Source: Oehlia diaphana (taxonomy: Eukaryota > Glomeromycota > Glomeromycetes > Glomerales > Glomeraceae). Taken from it: a stretch of DNA of 27,212 nt. The stretch lies in the NCBI GenBank assembly GCA_003833135.1, contig QZLH01000803.1:25241-52452 (forward strand), read 5' to 3'. The translations under genes and the position numbers were made by a program. The stretch's first letter is position 1. Each line of letters begins with the position of its first letter. Shown here piece by piece: positions 9,962 to 20,393 of this stretch. The notes beneath the pieces are model-generated. The model had not been told where the DNA came from and ran no database searches. It saw only the letters and a program-made list of their open reading frames with translations.

Positions 9962-10056
9962 AATCTTTTTTTTTTTTTAAAAAAAAAAAATTACTGAAAT
10001 GATTTTTAATTAAAAAAATTTTTAGTTATATTATTTAGTTATATTACATATATTAG
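9962..10056. repeat. T13-A12 tract and repeated ttagttat words
   Basis: T13 is followed directly by A12 at 9966-9990. After it, 'ttagttatatta' words repeat between 10021 and 10055, immediately before the next inverted-repeat element. Confidence 0.6.
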
Positions 10057-10213
10057 TTAGGCCGCTCTAACAAATAGTTTTTAACTTCACATAAAAGCAC
10101 AAGAAAATTAGAGGGGGGGGGGGGTAAATACAAAAAATTCAAACAATCATGTGAAGTGTTTGTTTCAATGGCAAAAATGTGATGAAATAAAACTATTTAT
10201 TGGAGCGGCCTAA
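10057..10213. mobile_element. MITE with TTAGGCCGCTC ends and a G12 run
   Basis: The left end TTAGGCCGCTC followed by taacaaatagtttt pairs with the right end aaaactatttattg followed by GAGCGGCCTAA, about 25 bp with two mismatches. The element is 157 bp and non-coding, and includes 12 consecutive G (10113-10124) in an otherwise AT-rich region. The flanks read ttagtta on the left and taagtta on the right if the termini are trimmed to GGCC, a possible imperfect 7-bp target duplication. Confidence 0.7.
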
Positions 10214-11130
10214 GTTATATTTATTTTACATATTATATTATAATAACAGGATAATTACTGAGTATTATAAAATAAGCTAATATTTTCAGTAGTTCACCTT
10301 TTTAAAAGCCACAAAATTGGCACTGTAAGGTATACGATTCAACAATGGCCCACACCAATTATTATAGAATTAAAAATCAAGAGTTTTCATCTCATTATTT
10401 TTTAATAAAAAATGAAGTGACAAAATATGAGATACTGCAAATGACAAATTTATCTTAGTTATTATTTATTATTTTGGTTAAATATTGATTTAATATAAAA
10501 AGATTTTAACACCACTATCAGATGATCATGTTTATATTTCCAGTTTAATGCGACGCGTCCTTTTAACTTTTACATGTTATTTATTATATGAATAAATATC
10601 TAATAATTATGTAATTGCAGTTTGAAAAAGCATGATCCTATTTAGCTATAGGATAAACTGTAATAACTTTGTATATTCTTTTTATAATTGATTAATGTAA
10701 TAGAATATATTCATATTATCATAAACCCACGATCTGAAATTCATAATTAAACTGAGATTTTATGAATTAGCTTATGTAATTAGTCAAAGTAATGAGAAAT
10801 AAATCTAATAATTACTAATTAGAAATCTTAATACTCCTTTAGAGAAAGTCTAGAAAGTCTGAAAAGTCGTAGATATCATTGATCCATAAAAAAATGTATG
10901 TTTTTTGTAGCAGGGTATGATGAGTATATTGAGTATATTCGTAATTAATATATATATTTGTGTGTTAATTTGCGTTACAAAAAAAATAATATATATACAT
11001 CGACTTTTTTATTCCTATAAAAATCCTTTTTTTCTACATGTAATTTTTTTTAAAAAATATTCCTTCTGTTTCAAGACATTTGTTATAACTTGTAAACTTG
11101 CAGTTAAGTTTTAACATCTTTTTTTTTGAA
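10214..11130. other. no recognisable gene
   Basis: AT-rich intergenic DNA. The plus-strand open frame 10917-11114 is low-complexity and lacks protein character. Confidence 0.5.
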
Positions 11131-11419
11131 AAGTTTTATAATTCTTTTAAATAAATTTTCAAAAAGTAATACTATAAAGGTACCAATCATTTTTGTTATT
11201 ATATCAATATGGAAAAAACAATTCCCAAGCTTTCTATCCAGAAAGTTGTAGATTCTCCTCAGTTCTGTTGATGTTTCTACAACATTACCACTGATAAGTG
11301 ATAACGCTCTCACAAAGCCACGCCTTGGTGATGCTCTTACACTACTACTATCAGATTGGCAGAACAGGACCAAAACATGACACTATCCCAAATATGCATC
11401 TCCATAGAGTAAGATTTTG

Positions 11420-11526
11420 TTGAAATGGAAGCCAGGTTTAAAGGAACCCTAATGCATATCTGCTGTGCATTCCATGTTTATGGCTGGAGTTCATTGAAGC
11501 GGAAGCCTGGTTTAAAAGAACCCTAA
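11420..11526. repeat. 33-bp direct repeat, 74 bp apart
   Basis: Two 33-bp copies at 11420-11452 and 11494-11526 (sharing ggtttaaa and gaaccctaa) match at 29 of 33 positions. In one plus frame each they read VEMEARFKGTL and IEAEAWFKRTL, so the repeat may come from duplicated coding sequence. Confidence 0.65.
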
Positions 11527-11636
11527 GACACGCACGAGCCGTTGCATATTCTGGGAGTAGATGTCTAGCTGTGATGATTTCAAAATTTCCTTTTTTCATT
11601 GATGAAGCTTTGATTTACATGCTACATATTTTATGA
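11442..11636 (+). pseudogene. possible coding remnant, unknown family
   Basis: An open stretch of 64 codons without its own convincing start reads ...WLEFIEAEAWFKRTLR, then HARAVAYSGSRCLAVMISKF, and stops at TGA 11634-11636. Its composition looks protein-like compared with the surrounding AT-rich DNA, and it includes one copy of the 33-bp direct repeat. The region just upstream (about 11215-11395) also has mixed composition and conflicting frames on both strands. I do not recognise the family; it may be a decayed exon or part of a repeat. Confidence 0.25.
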
Positions 11637-11639
11637 CCC

Positions 11640-11975
11640 TCATTCAATAATATATATATGGATTGATTATTTAACCCAATGTGATATATTACAGAATATC
11701 ATAATGACAATCAAATAAGTTTAAATGGATTGGATAGGCGGATGAGATGATGGACTATCCTATATCATCTGAACTTATTCCTGTATACTGATGCCTAAAT
11801 GTTCGTGGAGAAAATACGCGTACAATTAACTTCAACGAACTTCTAGAAGTTGGTTACATGAGAGTATTTCAAGAAATCTAGAAGAAAAGTTTGGTTATTT
11901 ATTATCTATAAGAAACAGTTTTTCGTATTTTGCTTATTTTCATTTCTAATATTTCTAATTTTATTTTTTTTTTTG
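11640..11975. other. no recognisable feature
   Basis: Intergenic DNA between two decayed coding patches, with no supported gene or repeat. Confidence 0.35.
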
Positions 11976-12839
11976 TTACAGAACATTGTAGTAGGTTATA
12001 TCATAATAAAGGATTCTAGGCCATGTAATAAGAGTCCCTGCATCATAGTATTTCTCTAATATTAATGCTTTGCTATCAGATTCCGAAATATTCTGTCTCA
12101 CATAGACCATATAGAAACTAAGTTCTGTAAGAACTTTTCCTGATTTTGGATCAGTTAATATCTCTTCTTGAATCTTGATTAGCTTTCATTGTGAGACCTT
12201 CTGCATCGCTATCTCTTTGATATAAGTAAATGACAATTTCCTTACCCGAGGTAAACGAAATTTCTGGGGTCGAGAGGCAGCACATGTGGAGCCATAATCC
12301 CGAATAGATAAAGAAGTATTGGATTCATCAAAATTGCGAGAAACTTCCCTGAATTAATAACCTGTCCATTTATTTATTGCACTCACGGGCTTTTCAGAAG
12401 AGATACCAGAGGTATTACCAGAAGTAACAGTATGACCTTGCCCTGCTTTACTAAGCTTCTTTTCCTTATTTCATTTCTTAATCTCATCGCTAATACTTAT
12501 CTTATAGACCTCATCCGTCTCTATTTCCTCCGATATCTTATTATTGAGCTGGTCTGTTTTCTTTAGCGAACCAGATACATGATACCTCAGATATCACTTT
12601 TGTGGTTGTCCATAGAACCCTGTTCCAATATTGCAAGTCTGGCTTCAAGCCCCCTGACTCTAGACGTGAGTTCAGTATTTTTGGTTTCATGCCTAGTATT
12701 CTCCGTCTCAATTTCACATTCTCAACCTCAAGCTCAGTGATACGCTGTATCAAGCTCTGACGATATGATCTACACTGTTTAAGCACTGTATCTCTATATC
12801 ATCACGAAACTGCTGATCATTTTGCCGATCATTGGCCAT
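11976..12839 (-). pseudogene. decayed Rhizophagus-type hypothetical protein
   Basis: Several protein-like segments follow in order on the minus strand but in different frames. They are MANDRQNDQQFRDDIEIQ (ATG at 12837-12839); a coiled-coil-like segment SLIQRITELEVENVKLRRR (about 12710-12750); a SEEIETDEVYKISISDEIKK segment followed by a TGA (12471-12473); an ESNTSLSIRDYGSTCAASRP segment; and EEILTDPKSGKVLTELSF up to a TAA at 11976-11978. Neighbouring segments are separated by frame changes or stops, so no intact product exists. The ITELEVEN and YKISISDEI motifs resemble, from memory, a large repeated family of Glomeromycota hypothetical proteins. Function is unknown. Alternatively, some frame changes could be short introns. 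Confidence 0.5.
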
Positions 12840-14008
12840 TGTCACATTAGAAAAGGTGTCTACTTTTATCGTAGTATAGAAACAGCTACTATTTCTATTA
12901 TGTATGATTTATGCGTTGTAACATAAAGTAGTTTTTTAATAAAAAAATTAGAACTTTTATGAAGCAGCCGATGAAGGATCATTAAAATACTTCCAAATAT
13001 ACTCTTACTAGGTGAATTTAGAAAAAAAATGGTAGAATACCTATTCCCATTCCTACTCCTATTCCGAATCGTATTCCTAGACGATTTGGTAATAGAGTAA
13101 CGGCCCACCCTCCATGCGAACTCATCTTATTTATATTAAAATAAAATTTTGTAATACGTATTATAAACTTCTATTCTTTGAACATATTTTAGTAACATAT
13201 TAAAAGATCGGCTAAAAAAGTTTCTTGAAAAAAAAAGGAAAAGATTACGCAATGTTTGATTATGAAGATCATGTAGAGGTTTAAAAATAGGAAAATCATG
13301 ATACAATAGATGATACGTAATATTTTTTGATATGAAGCGAATATCTCAAGTGTACAATAATTTTTGCTTTATTCGTATTTTTTTGTACTTTATTATATAA
13401 CATAACGTAAATTATACGAATAATTTGTAATTTTCATCATTATTAATATGTAATATTATTTTAGTCTAAAAAAGAACAAACAAAAATTCACTCATATAGA
13501 ATGGAGATTTAGAAGTGAGAAAAAAAGGAAAGAATTTTACATATATTTAATTAAGTAATTAATTAAGTAATAAAAATTTATTCTTTAAAATAAAAAATAA
13601 AAAAAATGCTCGTAAAACTCGTAATCTTTTATTATGTTGAATGTGTCCATTTACTTCATGACTAGACCTGCAGGAATGAAATTCTATATCATAAATTTAA
13701 TAATAAATATATTTCACAACAGATAATCAAACTTTCTCTGACTAGTACCCACAGATGTCTTTACACAAAACATTGAAGGGAAAATAATCTACTCAGAACT
13801 ACGCATCATATCAATACAGGAAGGCTTTTTTATACATGCACAAACACAGACCTAAATATTCACCTAAGGAAGGTTGATACAATAATTATTTATGAGATCA
13901 CAATGGTTCCTACTGAGCTACTTGATTTATATATAACATATTTGCAAGAATAAACAAAATTTTGCTTTTACATTATTTTAATATCTATTAACTATGTAAA
14001 CAAAGAAT
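12840..14008. other. intergenic, no recognisable gene
   Basis: AT-rich DNA. A short degenerate run of a GGAATA-type hexamer on the minus strand (13038-13078) creates an open frame at 12866-13108 that I reject as a gene. The last several hundred bases lie downstream of the kinase pseudogene and may include its 3' untranslated region. Confidence 0.45.
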
Positions 14009-15581
14009 TTAATTGCAATCTTCGGAATTGATATTGAGTTTTGTAAAATCAACTTTTATTGATTCTAATGTATATAAAAAGTCAGAAATAAATATTGTAT
14101 CAAAAATATGATTTAATAAAACAAATTAAATTCATATAATTTACCTGAATATTCTATTCCAAGTAAATCATCAATACTATTAGCATTTTTTGGTTCTGGA
14201 AGATTTTTAAAATCTAAAATTCTACTTGTATAAACTGCTTGAGGATGTGTTATATATGGGAGTGTACTTGTAGAAGATAATGGTGATTGAGCTGTTGAAA
14301 ATGATGAGGATGACTTTTTATTAATTTCATCTGTTTCTTTAATTTGCTTATTGATTATAGAATTATAGAATCTGAACCATATATACCACCAAAAAACTTT
14401 TTTAATTCATCTGCATTGGGTCGTTTTAAAGGGTCTGCATCCCAACATTGATTAATAATGTCAAAAATTAATTGAGGAATTTTATAATTAGACTTTGGCC
14501 TCAATCCATTACAAATTTTTATTGTTAAGTATTCATCATGAGCTATATCATAATAAGGAGGGAAACCTGTACAAATTTCATATGCAATAATTCCAAATCC
14601 ATAAATATCACTTTTTTGAGTATATTCTTTTCCTCTTAAAACTTCTGGAGCTACATAAGGTAATACACCATATATTTTCTTGTTATTATTTTGAGAGGAT
14701 TTGACATTTGCTGGTTAACATAATCCCAAGTCAGTAATAAAAACAAATTTATCAAAATCGCTTAATATATTTCCACAATGAAAATCTTGATGAATTAATC
14801 CTTTTTTATGAATTTCATTAAGACCAATTACAATATTATTTAAACTCCACAACTTTTTATTCCAATACAGTAAATTAAAGTTGTTATTTAAATGTTGTCT
14901 TAAGCTACCATTTTTTAATTCCATCACCATTATAAAATTATTTGTTTTTGGATCTTTAGTAATACCAAAACAACGAACAATATAATAAGTACTATGTGCT
15001 AAAATATTTGATTTAACCTTAAAAAGAAAATTGTAGTTAGTCTAAACATTTATAAAGGCTAATAATACTAAAATTAGTAAAAAATATCTTACTTCTTTTA
15101 AAAAATGTGTAGTATTATCTTGGGAATTATGTAAGCACTTTAAAGCGACTTTTGTTTCACCTTCTCTTTCCAATTGAGAATTATTTGTTGTCCAAGGACC
15201 ATCTTTCCAAACTGCTTTAAAAGTAGTTCCAAATCCACCTTTTGCTAAATATTCAACATCTTCAAATTTATCATATTCAATCCACTCTATGATATTGTAT
15301 ATATACTCAGCTTTTAATTGTGCTTTTTGAATAAATTCGTCAACGTCATGATTTCCACTTGTCCAATTTTTGAAATTTAGTTGAAAAAAACAATAATTGC
15401 AAGAAAAATGATTTCTAATTTGTTTACATTCATCACATAAACCATATTTTTCATAACGTTTTTTTAATTCTTTGTCGGTTATTAGTTTATCAATTAACGA
15501 TTCTTGTTCTTCAGTCAATTTCCGATAGGTGAAGTCTTTTATTTGTTCAATTACATCATCACTTAGTTTAATTTCATCCAT
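14009..15581 (-). pseudogene. protein kinase pseudogene (Rhizophagus TKL-like family)
   Basis: A three-exon gene: exon 1 is 15581-15093, exon 2 is 15017-14145 and exon 3 is 14064-14009, with GT..AG introns of 75 and 80 bp. The start ATG is at 15579-15581 (MDEIKLSDD). A CxxC-x8-CxxC ribbon (C49, C52, C61, C64) precedes an NFKNWTSGNHDVDEF linker. The kinase domain has a glycine loop (AKGGFGTTFKA, about 113-123), catalytic lysine K148, HQDFHCGN catalytic loop (239-246), DLG (259-261) and APE (286-288). Two lesions break it. The codon after ITDLGLC is TAA (14715-14717), where family members have a CAA-type glutamine (memory). An 8-bp tandem duplication (attataga twice, 14354-14369) shifts the frame and brings in a stop at 14355-14357. 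Removing the 8 bp makes the exon lengths total 1,410, divisible by three, which supports the model. DLG for DFG appears normal for this family. Confidence 0.85.
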
Positions 15582-15930
15582 TTTAATAAATAAGTTTTTA
15601 AACAAAAAATGTTATTAATCCGTATGTAAAAATTACTAAAAAATAATAAAGGAAAAGAAAAAAAAAGTGGTGAAACGTTATTTTATGTTGATATGATTTC
15701 AAGATCGGCAACAAAATTATGAAACAAGACTAGTACAAAGGAACACAATATTCTGATCGGCAATTGAATTTATCCAATTTTGGCAAATAAGGGTTTTTAT
15801 TTAAATTTTCTATAATAGGTAAGATCAAATACGAAATAAAATAAATATTTTAATTAAAAAGTTGTGTATTTGCAATGAAATAAATTTTTTTCATAAATAA
15901 AACTAAAATTTATGAAAAAATAACTTCTGT
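15582..15930. other. upstream region of the kinase pseudogene
   Basis: AT-rich sequence between two kinase-derived segments. It would contain the former promoter of the minus-strand kinase gene. I see no specific promoter element that I can defend. Confidence 0.35.
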
Positions 15931-16065
15931 ATTGAGAAAAAGGTAAAGAATGTATATATTCGTTATTTTGAATATGATAAATTTATTCAAATGGTTGAAA
16001 TTGGTAGAGGAGCTTTTGGTAAAGTGAGTAAATCAAGTTTTGTTAGTACAGGATTAGTCGCACTG
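15931..16065 (+). pseudogene. truncated kinase fragment with glycine loop
   Basis: The plus strand reads YFEYDKFIQMVEIGRGAFGKV followed by SKSSFVSTGLVAL (core 15961-16065). This is the start of a protein kinase domain: a YDKF..MVEIG strand, the glycine-rich loop GRGAFGKV, and the VAL that normally precedes the catalytic lysine. Similarity stops exactly there; the next bases read 'tcaagtatgagctgagcgagg', which is not kinase sequence and leads to a TGA. No ATG-led upstream exon is identified. It differs in sequence from the neighbouring minus-strand kinase, so it is a separate paralog remnant rather than a local duplicate. Confidence 0.65.
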
Positions 16066-16890
16066 TCAAGTATGAGCTGAGCGAGGTAGGTTTCAACTTT
16101 TTATGTTGTACACTAGGGTGAAATCAAGAATCAAGTTGGGGCACGTTAATTAACAATTTTTTTGGTAAATGTATACATTTTAAAAAAAACGACAGTGATA
16201 TAAATCATCTAAAGAGGGATTTCTTTAAAAGGAAGTTGCCTGGTAGACCATATAATAATAAAATTATATAACAATTTTTTCAGTCCTATTTTATTGGAAT
16301 TAATCAGTGGTTTTATATTCCTATATAACGAAACACTGTTATTTAGTTCATTATCATTAATTCAGGATTTTAAAAAGTTTCATATATATTATATAATATT
16401 ATATAGATTTTTATAAATTTTATATATTTTGTTTTATGTAAGAATTTTTAACTATTGCCCAAATACCATTAATTAATTTCGTTTCTTTGATAAGCATGCG
16501 ATATTAAAGGAATAATTTGAGACAGAGAGATTTAAATATTTTTTACAAGAAATTTACTATAATATTAACCGTAATACTTATAACTGAAAATTTTACTATG
16601 TTCGGAATGCAATTACTAAGATCTTAATAATGTTTGAAGTTTGCTCAATCGAAAAAAAATAAATAATAATTAAAATCAAAATTATTTATTATATAGACTA
16701 TTTTATTAGGTTCACATGTACAAATTTAAAGTAATTTGAAAGTTTCCTGATGGATTTATAATTTATATTATATGAGCTAAGACAGAATTATCAATTTTTT
16801 TTTTATTAAAAGGGAAGCGGCAAAACAACTTATTTGACACAAATTAATTTGTTAATATTTCGTAACAACAGTATCAATGTGAATAAGTTT
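16066..16890. other. no recognisable gene
   Basis: AT-rich DNA. The first 40 bases (gctgagcgaggtaggtttca) weakly resemble the reverse complement of the short repeat at 20136 and 23538. Nothing else is supported. Confidence 0.35.
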
Positions 16891-17088
16891 TAGATAGATC
16901 AGGTGATTAATTTGCATGGTGATCACGTAAAATTTGTTACCTTTTTTGGATATGAACGAGTAAAAGAAGGAGAGGAAGATCATAGTATTTCAATAACACG
17001 TGACTGTAATTACAATATCTCTAATCGTTGTGTTTTAAAAAATATGAAACATTATTACTATAGGAATTTATTACGTTTTAAGCAGTAA
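16891..17088 (+). other. open frame of uncertain coding status
   Basis: A frame of about 65 codons without an early ATG reads QVINLHGDHVKFVTFFGYER, then VKEGEEDHSISITRDCNYN, and ends at TAA 17086-17088. The first half looks protein-like, with HGDHVKFV and an acidic/basic EGEEDH stretch. I do not recognise a family, and there is no defensible start or splice context. It could be a leftover exon of a degraded gene. Confidence 0.25.
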
Positions 17089-17586
17089 TCATATAGATAT
17101 TGTATTGTTAAAACATTGCAAGTGTTTTATATGATATAATATCTTAATTAAATTACAAACCATAAAAAAACATATAATGCAATTATTTAATTATCAAGAA
17201 TATGAAAAAAAATAAAATTTAAAAATAAAAAATAACATTCTATAAAATAAATATTCTATATGGTATGATGGACAGAAACTGTTGAAACTTCCCAAGTCTC
17301 AAATCGAGATCATTTGGTATATTTGACATACAAAGTAGTTCGAAAAGTTGAATTAAGGAAGAGATTGGTTAATATGCTTATAAAAATGTTTTTTTTTTTT
17401 TTTAAAAAAAATTCTCTGACTATTTTAAAAAACTAGAGTATCTTATTAATGAAATCAGTTTAATCAATATAATCGTTCTTTTGCAAAAAAAATCTTTGAT
17501 TCATTGATATCAATTACATCATTAATTATACTGTACCTTTAGTAAAGCCATTGAAGCGTAAATGCCAAGAAAACTTTTAAATATTT
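17089..17586. other. no recognisable gene
   Basis: AT-rich intergenic DNA with a T15-A8 tract at about 17389-17411. Confidence 0.45.
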
Positions 17587-18021
17587 TTAGAAAACTCTTA
17601 TTATACTAATTAAATTGATTACAGTATTGATTATTGAATACGTTCCACAGCTATGGGTTTGCACTTTGAATATTAATATTAACATATTTAATAAAAAAAA
17701 TTGATTTAAATAAATAAAACAAAACAAAATAATAAAATTCAATGAAGTAAAATAAAATATTTTTTCTGTAAATATGAATAAGGTATTAATTTGATCAAAA
17801 TTTTTTGGCAAATATTCAGAGTGGTACGGATCAACTGATTCTTTCCCCAGAATTTTTACCACGTGATACACCCTTTGCGTTAAGTATTCTAGGAACTTTT
17901 GGTTTTTACAAGGTGTGAAATCATATTTGCCACTCTCATTTAATTTCTTAACGCAATAATGCCGGCCAGTCACGTGTATTCCCTTTTCACATTTTAACAA
18001 GCTACGGTAAAGAGTTTCCAT
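17587..18021 (-). CDS. hypothetical protein with repeat-derived N terminus
   Basis: The ORF starts at a true ATG (18019-18021) and reads METLYRSLLKCEKGIHVTG, then RHYCVKKLNESGKYDF, up to about residue 78 (YLPKNFDQ). The N-terminal 80 codons or so have normal protein composition. The remaining 65 are dominated by F, I, L and Y from AT-rich DNA and are probably read-through into intron or non-coding sequence. Its start lies inside the dispersed gene-start repeat shared with 6.8 kb. I recognise no domain. It may be the first exon of a small gene or only a fragment carried by the repeat. Confidence 0.35.
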   Translation of the reverse strand: METLYRSLLKCEKGIHVTGRHYCVKKLNESGKYDFTPCKNQKFLEYLTQRVYHVVKILGKESVDPYHSEYLPKNFDQINTLFIFTEKIFYFTSLNFIILFCFIYLNQFFLLNMLILIFKVQTHSCGTYSIINTVINLISIIRVF

Positions 18022-18115
18022 AAAGTTTGTTCTAGACTTCTATAAGGAATACGTAAAAATGTAAAGAACAATAGGATCATCGAATGCATATTCAAATTAC
18101 AATTTTTTCAGGTAA
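17950..18115 (-). repeat. dispersed gene-start repeat, copy 2
   Basis: Aligns block by block with about 6790-6945: ggccag-tcac, cccttttcacattttaac, agtttccat (start codon of the minus-strand ORF), ggaatacgtaaaaatg, and aggatcatcgaa. Identity is moderate with several small indels, so this is an old or diverged family. The repeat includes both the upstream region and the first 20 or so codons of a minus-strand frame. Confidence 0.55.
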
Positions 18116-18282
18116 TGAAATTCTAAGATCAGGTTCCAAATGATAAATTATTCAGATTACTAATAATTTTTTTTTTTATAAATAAAGTTATAAAATTATT
18201 AAGAATTAGATATATCAGAGTTGGTTGTTGCATTAACATTGAATAAGTTTAACTTGGATGTTAGTGATATTGTATTTTTTTA

Positions 18283-18591
18283 TTAAAAGATAAGAATATA
18301 AAGAAAAATTCAGAGAGATTGGAATTTTTAGCTAAAATTAATAGCAAAGAGAAAGTTTAGAGCCGCCGATTCAATAAATATATTTTACACAGTAGTAATC
18401 TTAATGTTATTGAAGAATTTTTAAATGAATGGTTTCCTGTTGAATCTAGAATGTGATTCAATGAAGGAAATAATTATGACTTTTATGGGGCTTGGTTAGG
18501 TATCTTTCTTGAACTTATTGGTGGAATTCTGTGGGTTATATTTATTTCAATTAGTTTTATTTTAAAAAGAATTATTCCTTCTTTTATTTAA
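18283..18591 (+). pseudogene. membrane-type protein remnant with two in-frame stops
   Basis: One continuous frame of 102 codons reads LKDKNIKKNSERLEFLAKIN, SKEKV, stop, SRRFNKYILHSSNLNVIEEF, LNEWFPVESRM, stop, FNEGNNYDFYGAWLGIFLEL, then IGGILWVIFISISFILKRII and a final TAA (18589-18591). The stops are TAG at 18358-18360 and TGA at 18454-18456; each is one C-to-T change from a sense codon (CAG, CGA). The last third contains a strong transmembrane-like segment (about IFLELIGGILWVIFISISFI). The composition is better than expected from AT-rich noise, but I do not recognise the family and see no start. Confidence 0.35.
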
Positions 18592-19731
18592 AAACTAAAG
18601 AATGAATAATTTATAAAATTTTAAAATTCTCAAGTTTTTTGTACACACATATTTATTTATTTTTTTTTTTTTTCATAGAAAAATTTGTTATTTCTTTATT
18701 TTTAATAAATTTGATTATTAAATAAAAACTTTAAATATTTATAAAATTAACCACTAATTTTATATATTATCTTGATTATCGTCATTTTCGAAATAGTAAT
18801 TTTAGTACAGTACGTATCACATGTCGATCTATTTAATTGATCAACGAAATACACCCCAAAATTTTTGAGACTCACTCAATTAGCCAATATGCAACAGCAA
18901 ACGCGGAATTAACTTTTATATACAATTTAATATTTATGATAAATTTAATGATGCAGCGATACATTTTTTTTTTTAAAATTTTTTAGAGATTTTATATATA
19001 TACATATATTTTTTATTATAACGCTTCGGTCGCTCTAACAGTTCCCGTTCCTAAAGTATTTATCTGTATTTCCAATGACTGAAAGTTCATGGTGGTTTAC
19101 GAAATTACTTGCGGCCAACTTTCAGAAGCGTATGTCTGTGACTACGTTGAAATTTTATTTTTAATTTAGTAAAAATTTTAAACGTTTTATTATTTATTTT
19201 TTTTTTTTAACATAATTTTTTTTATCTTGTAACTGATTAATGAAATAGAGGATGTTATATAATGAAATTCTGTTTGGTGCTGCGCTTGAAAAGATTTTAA
19301 TCATAAAAATAAATAAATGGAGATTTTTCCTAAAATAAAAAAAAATAAATAAATATTGATAATCACTTGATGAACAGGCAGTCAGTTAAAAATGTGATTA
19401 TTTTAGCTTAGAGGTTTGGATTTGCTGATTGTGTAACTCAAGTCTCAAGTCAACTCGCTCTGTAAATCATAGGATTGTAATAATCTACTGCTTAATTACA
19501 ACAATGATGAACCTTATTGTAGTATTTTAGTATGGGATATCATTAATAATCATTATTAGTAAAAGCTAATCCCTGTTATATATAGTGAGTATAGTCCTCT
19601 CGTATTTTTGGGGAATCATATTCCTCCTCCCATATTTGCTTCTTCGAAGGGCTAAAGCCTACGAACTTTCTTCTTGTTAATTTTTCGTTACATATGAACT
19701 ACGAATATTACATAATTATTGATATTCATTC
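18592..19731. other. no recognisable gene
   Basis: AT-rich intergenic DNA with poly-T runs. A word at about 19026 (cggtcgctctaacag) resembles the end of the 10057 element but has no partner. A small hairpin, ttcg-aagggctaaagccta-cgaa, lies at 19643-19665. Confidence 0.4.
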
Positions 19732-20001
19732 TTAATGATCAATCTGGCATAGTATATAAGACAAGGAACATAGTTCCTGTTTATGAATAACATTCGATAA
19801 CCTTATATTTTCAGCAATCGATAACGTAGTTAATGGTCTTATTTTTGGTATATTAATTGCCTTCCATTTTTTCCAAAATATATAAAGCCACTTAAGCATT
19901 TCAGTTACGAATAGTATAATAAAACTAGATAAGTATGAAATTTCGAAATTGTAAGCTAGATTATTATCTTTACTCTTAGTATATGGATATTTTACTTGCA
20001 T
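19732..20001 (-). CDS. hypothetical ORF, 89 codons, doubtful
   Basis: The ORF starts with ATG (19999-20001) and reads MQVKYPYTKSKDNNLAYNFE, then ISYLSSFIILFVTEMLKWLY. The central segment (about residues 22-43) is hydrophobic and aromatic-rich and could be one membrane helix. It is followed by a basic stretch (KKWKAINIPKIRPL). No domain is recognised, and no neighbour or splice pattern supports it. It may be an exon remnant or chance. Confidence 0.2.
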   Translation of the reverse strand: MQVKYPYTKSKDNNLAYNFEISYLSSFIILFVTEMLKWLYIFWKKWKAINIPKIRPLTTLSIAENIRLSNVIHKQELCSLSYILCQIDH

Positions 20002-20135
20002 CTGCCGTAGAATTAGTCGATAATGATTATTTTTGTATTTGCCTGTAATTGGGAAATAATAACGTAGGAGTGGAATAACTAAAATATTAGGATATTTTTT
20101 ATTGTTACTATAATCTGGGAGTTTGGCTTTAACCT

Positions 20136-20163
20136 GAGCATTGCACTGCTCAACCTCGCTTTT
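20136..20163. repeat. 28-bp dispersed repeat, copy A
   Basis: The core 'gctcaacctcgcttt' preceded by 'gagcattgcact' matches 23538-23565 with about three mismatches over 28 bp, in the same orientation. Probably the end of a dispersed repeat family. Confidence 0.55.
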
Positions 20164-20393
20164 ATAGTCAATCGATAATCAAATAGAGAATGATTCCTCT
20201 TAGGAGTTACATAATATCTTTTAAATATATTAAAATATGTTTTCGATCACTCATTATGAGTTCTATAGAAATATTGCGTTATTAATAATAGACAAATATT
20301 TTTTCATAAAGATTGAATCAGACATGCAAAAAATATAATGAATATAAAGTATGGGTATCAATATCAACAGTTCCATATCGAATATAAAATAAG

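Noticed and set aside
11104..11373. 89-codon minus-strand ORF
   Set aside because: The start is TTG, the C-terminal half is AT-rich noise, and the plus strand shows competing frames; coding status is unresolved.
12541..12786. 81-codon minus-strand ORF as an intact gene
   Set aside because: Its apparent start is GTG; the protein-like sequence continues in other frames on both sides, so it is part of a pseudogene.
12866..13108. 80-codon minus-strand ORF
   Set aside because: It is driven by a degenerate GGAATA repeat and AT-rich noise, with no protein character.
14355..14370. A tiny intron to explain the kinase frame change
   Set aside because: It would be only about 16-18 bp; an 8-bp tandem duplication explains the shift exactly and restores codon phase with exon 3.
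15603..15605. Upstream start of the kinase at 15605
   Set aside because: The codon is TTG; the ATG at 15579-15581 begins the conserved MDEIKLSDD.
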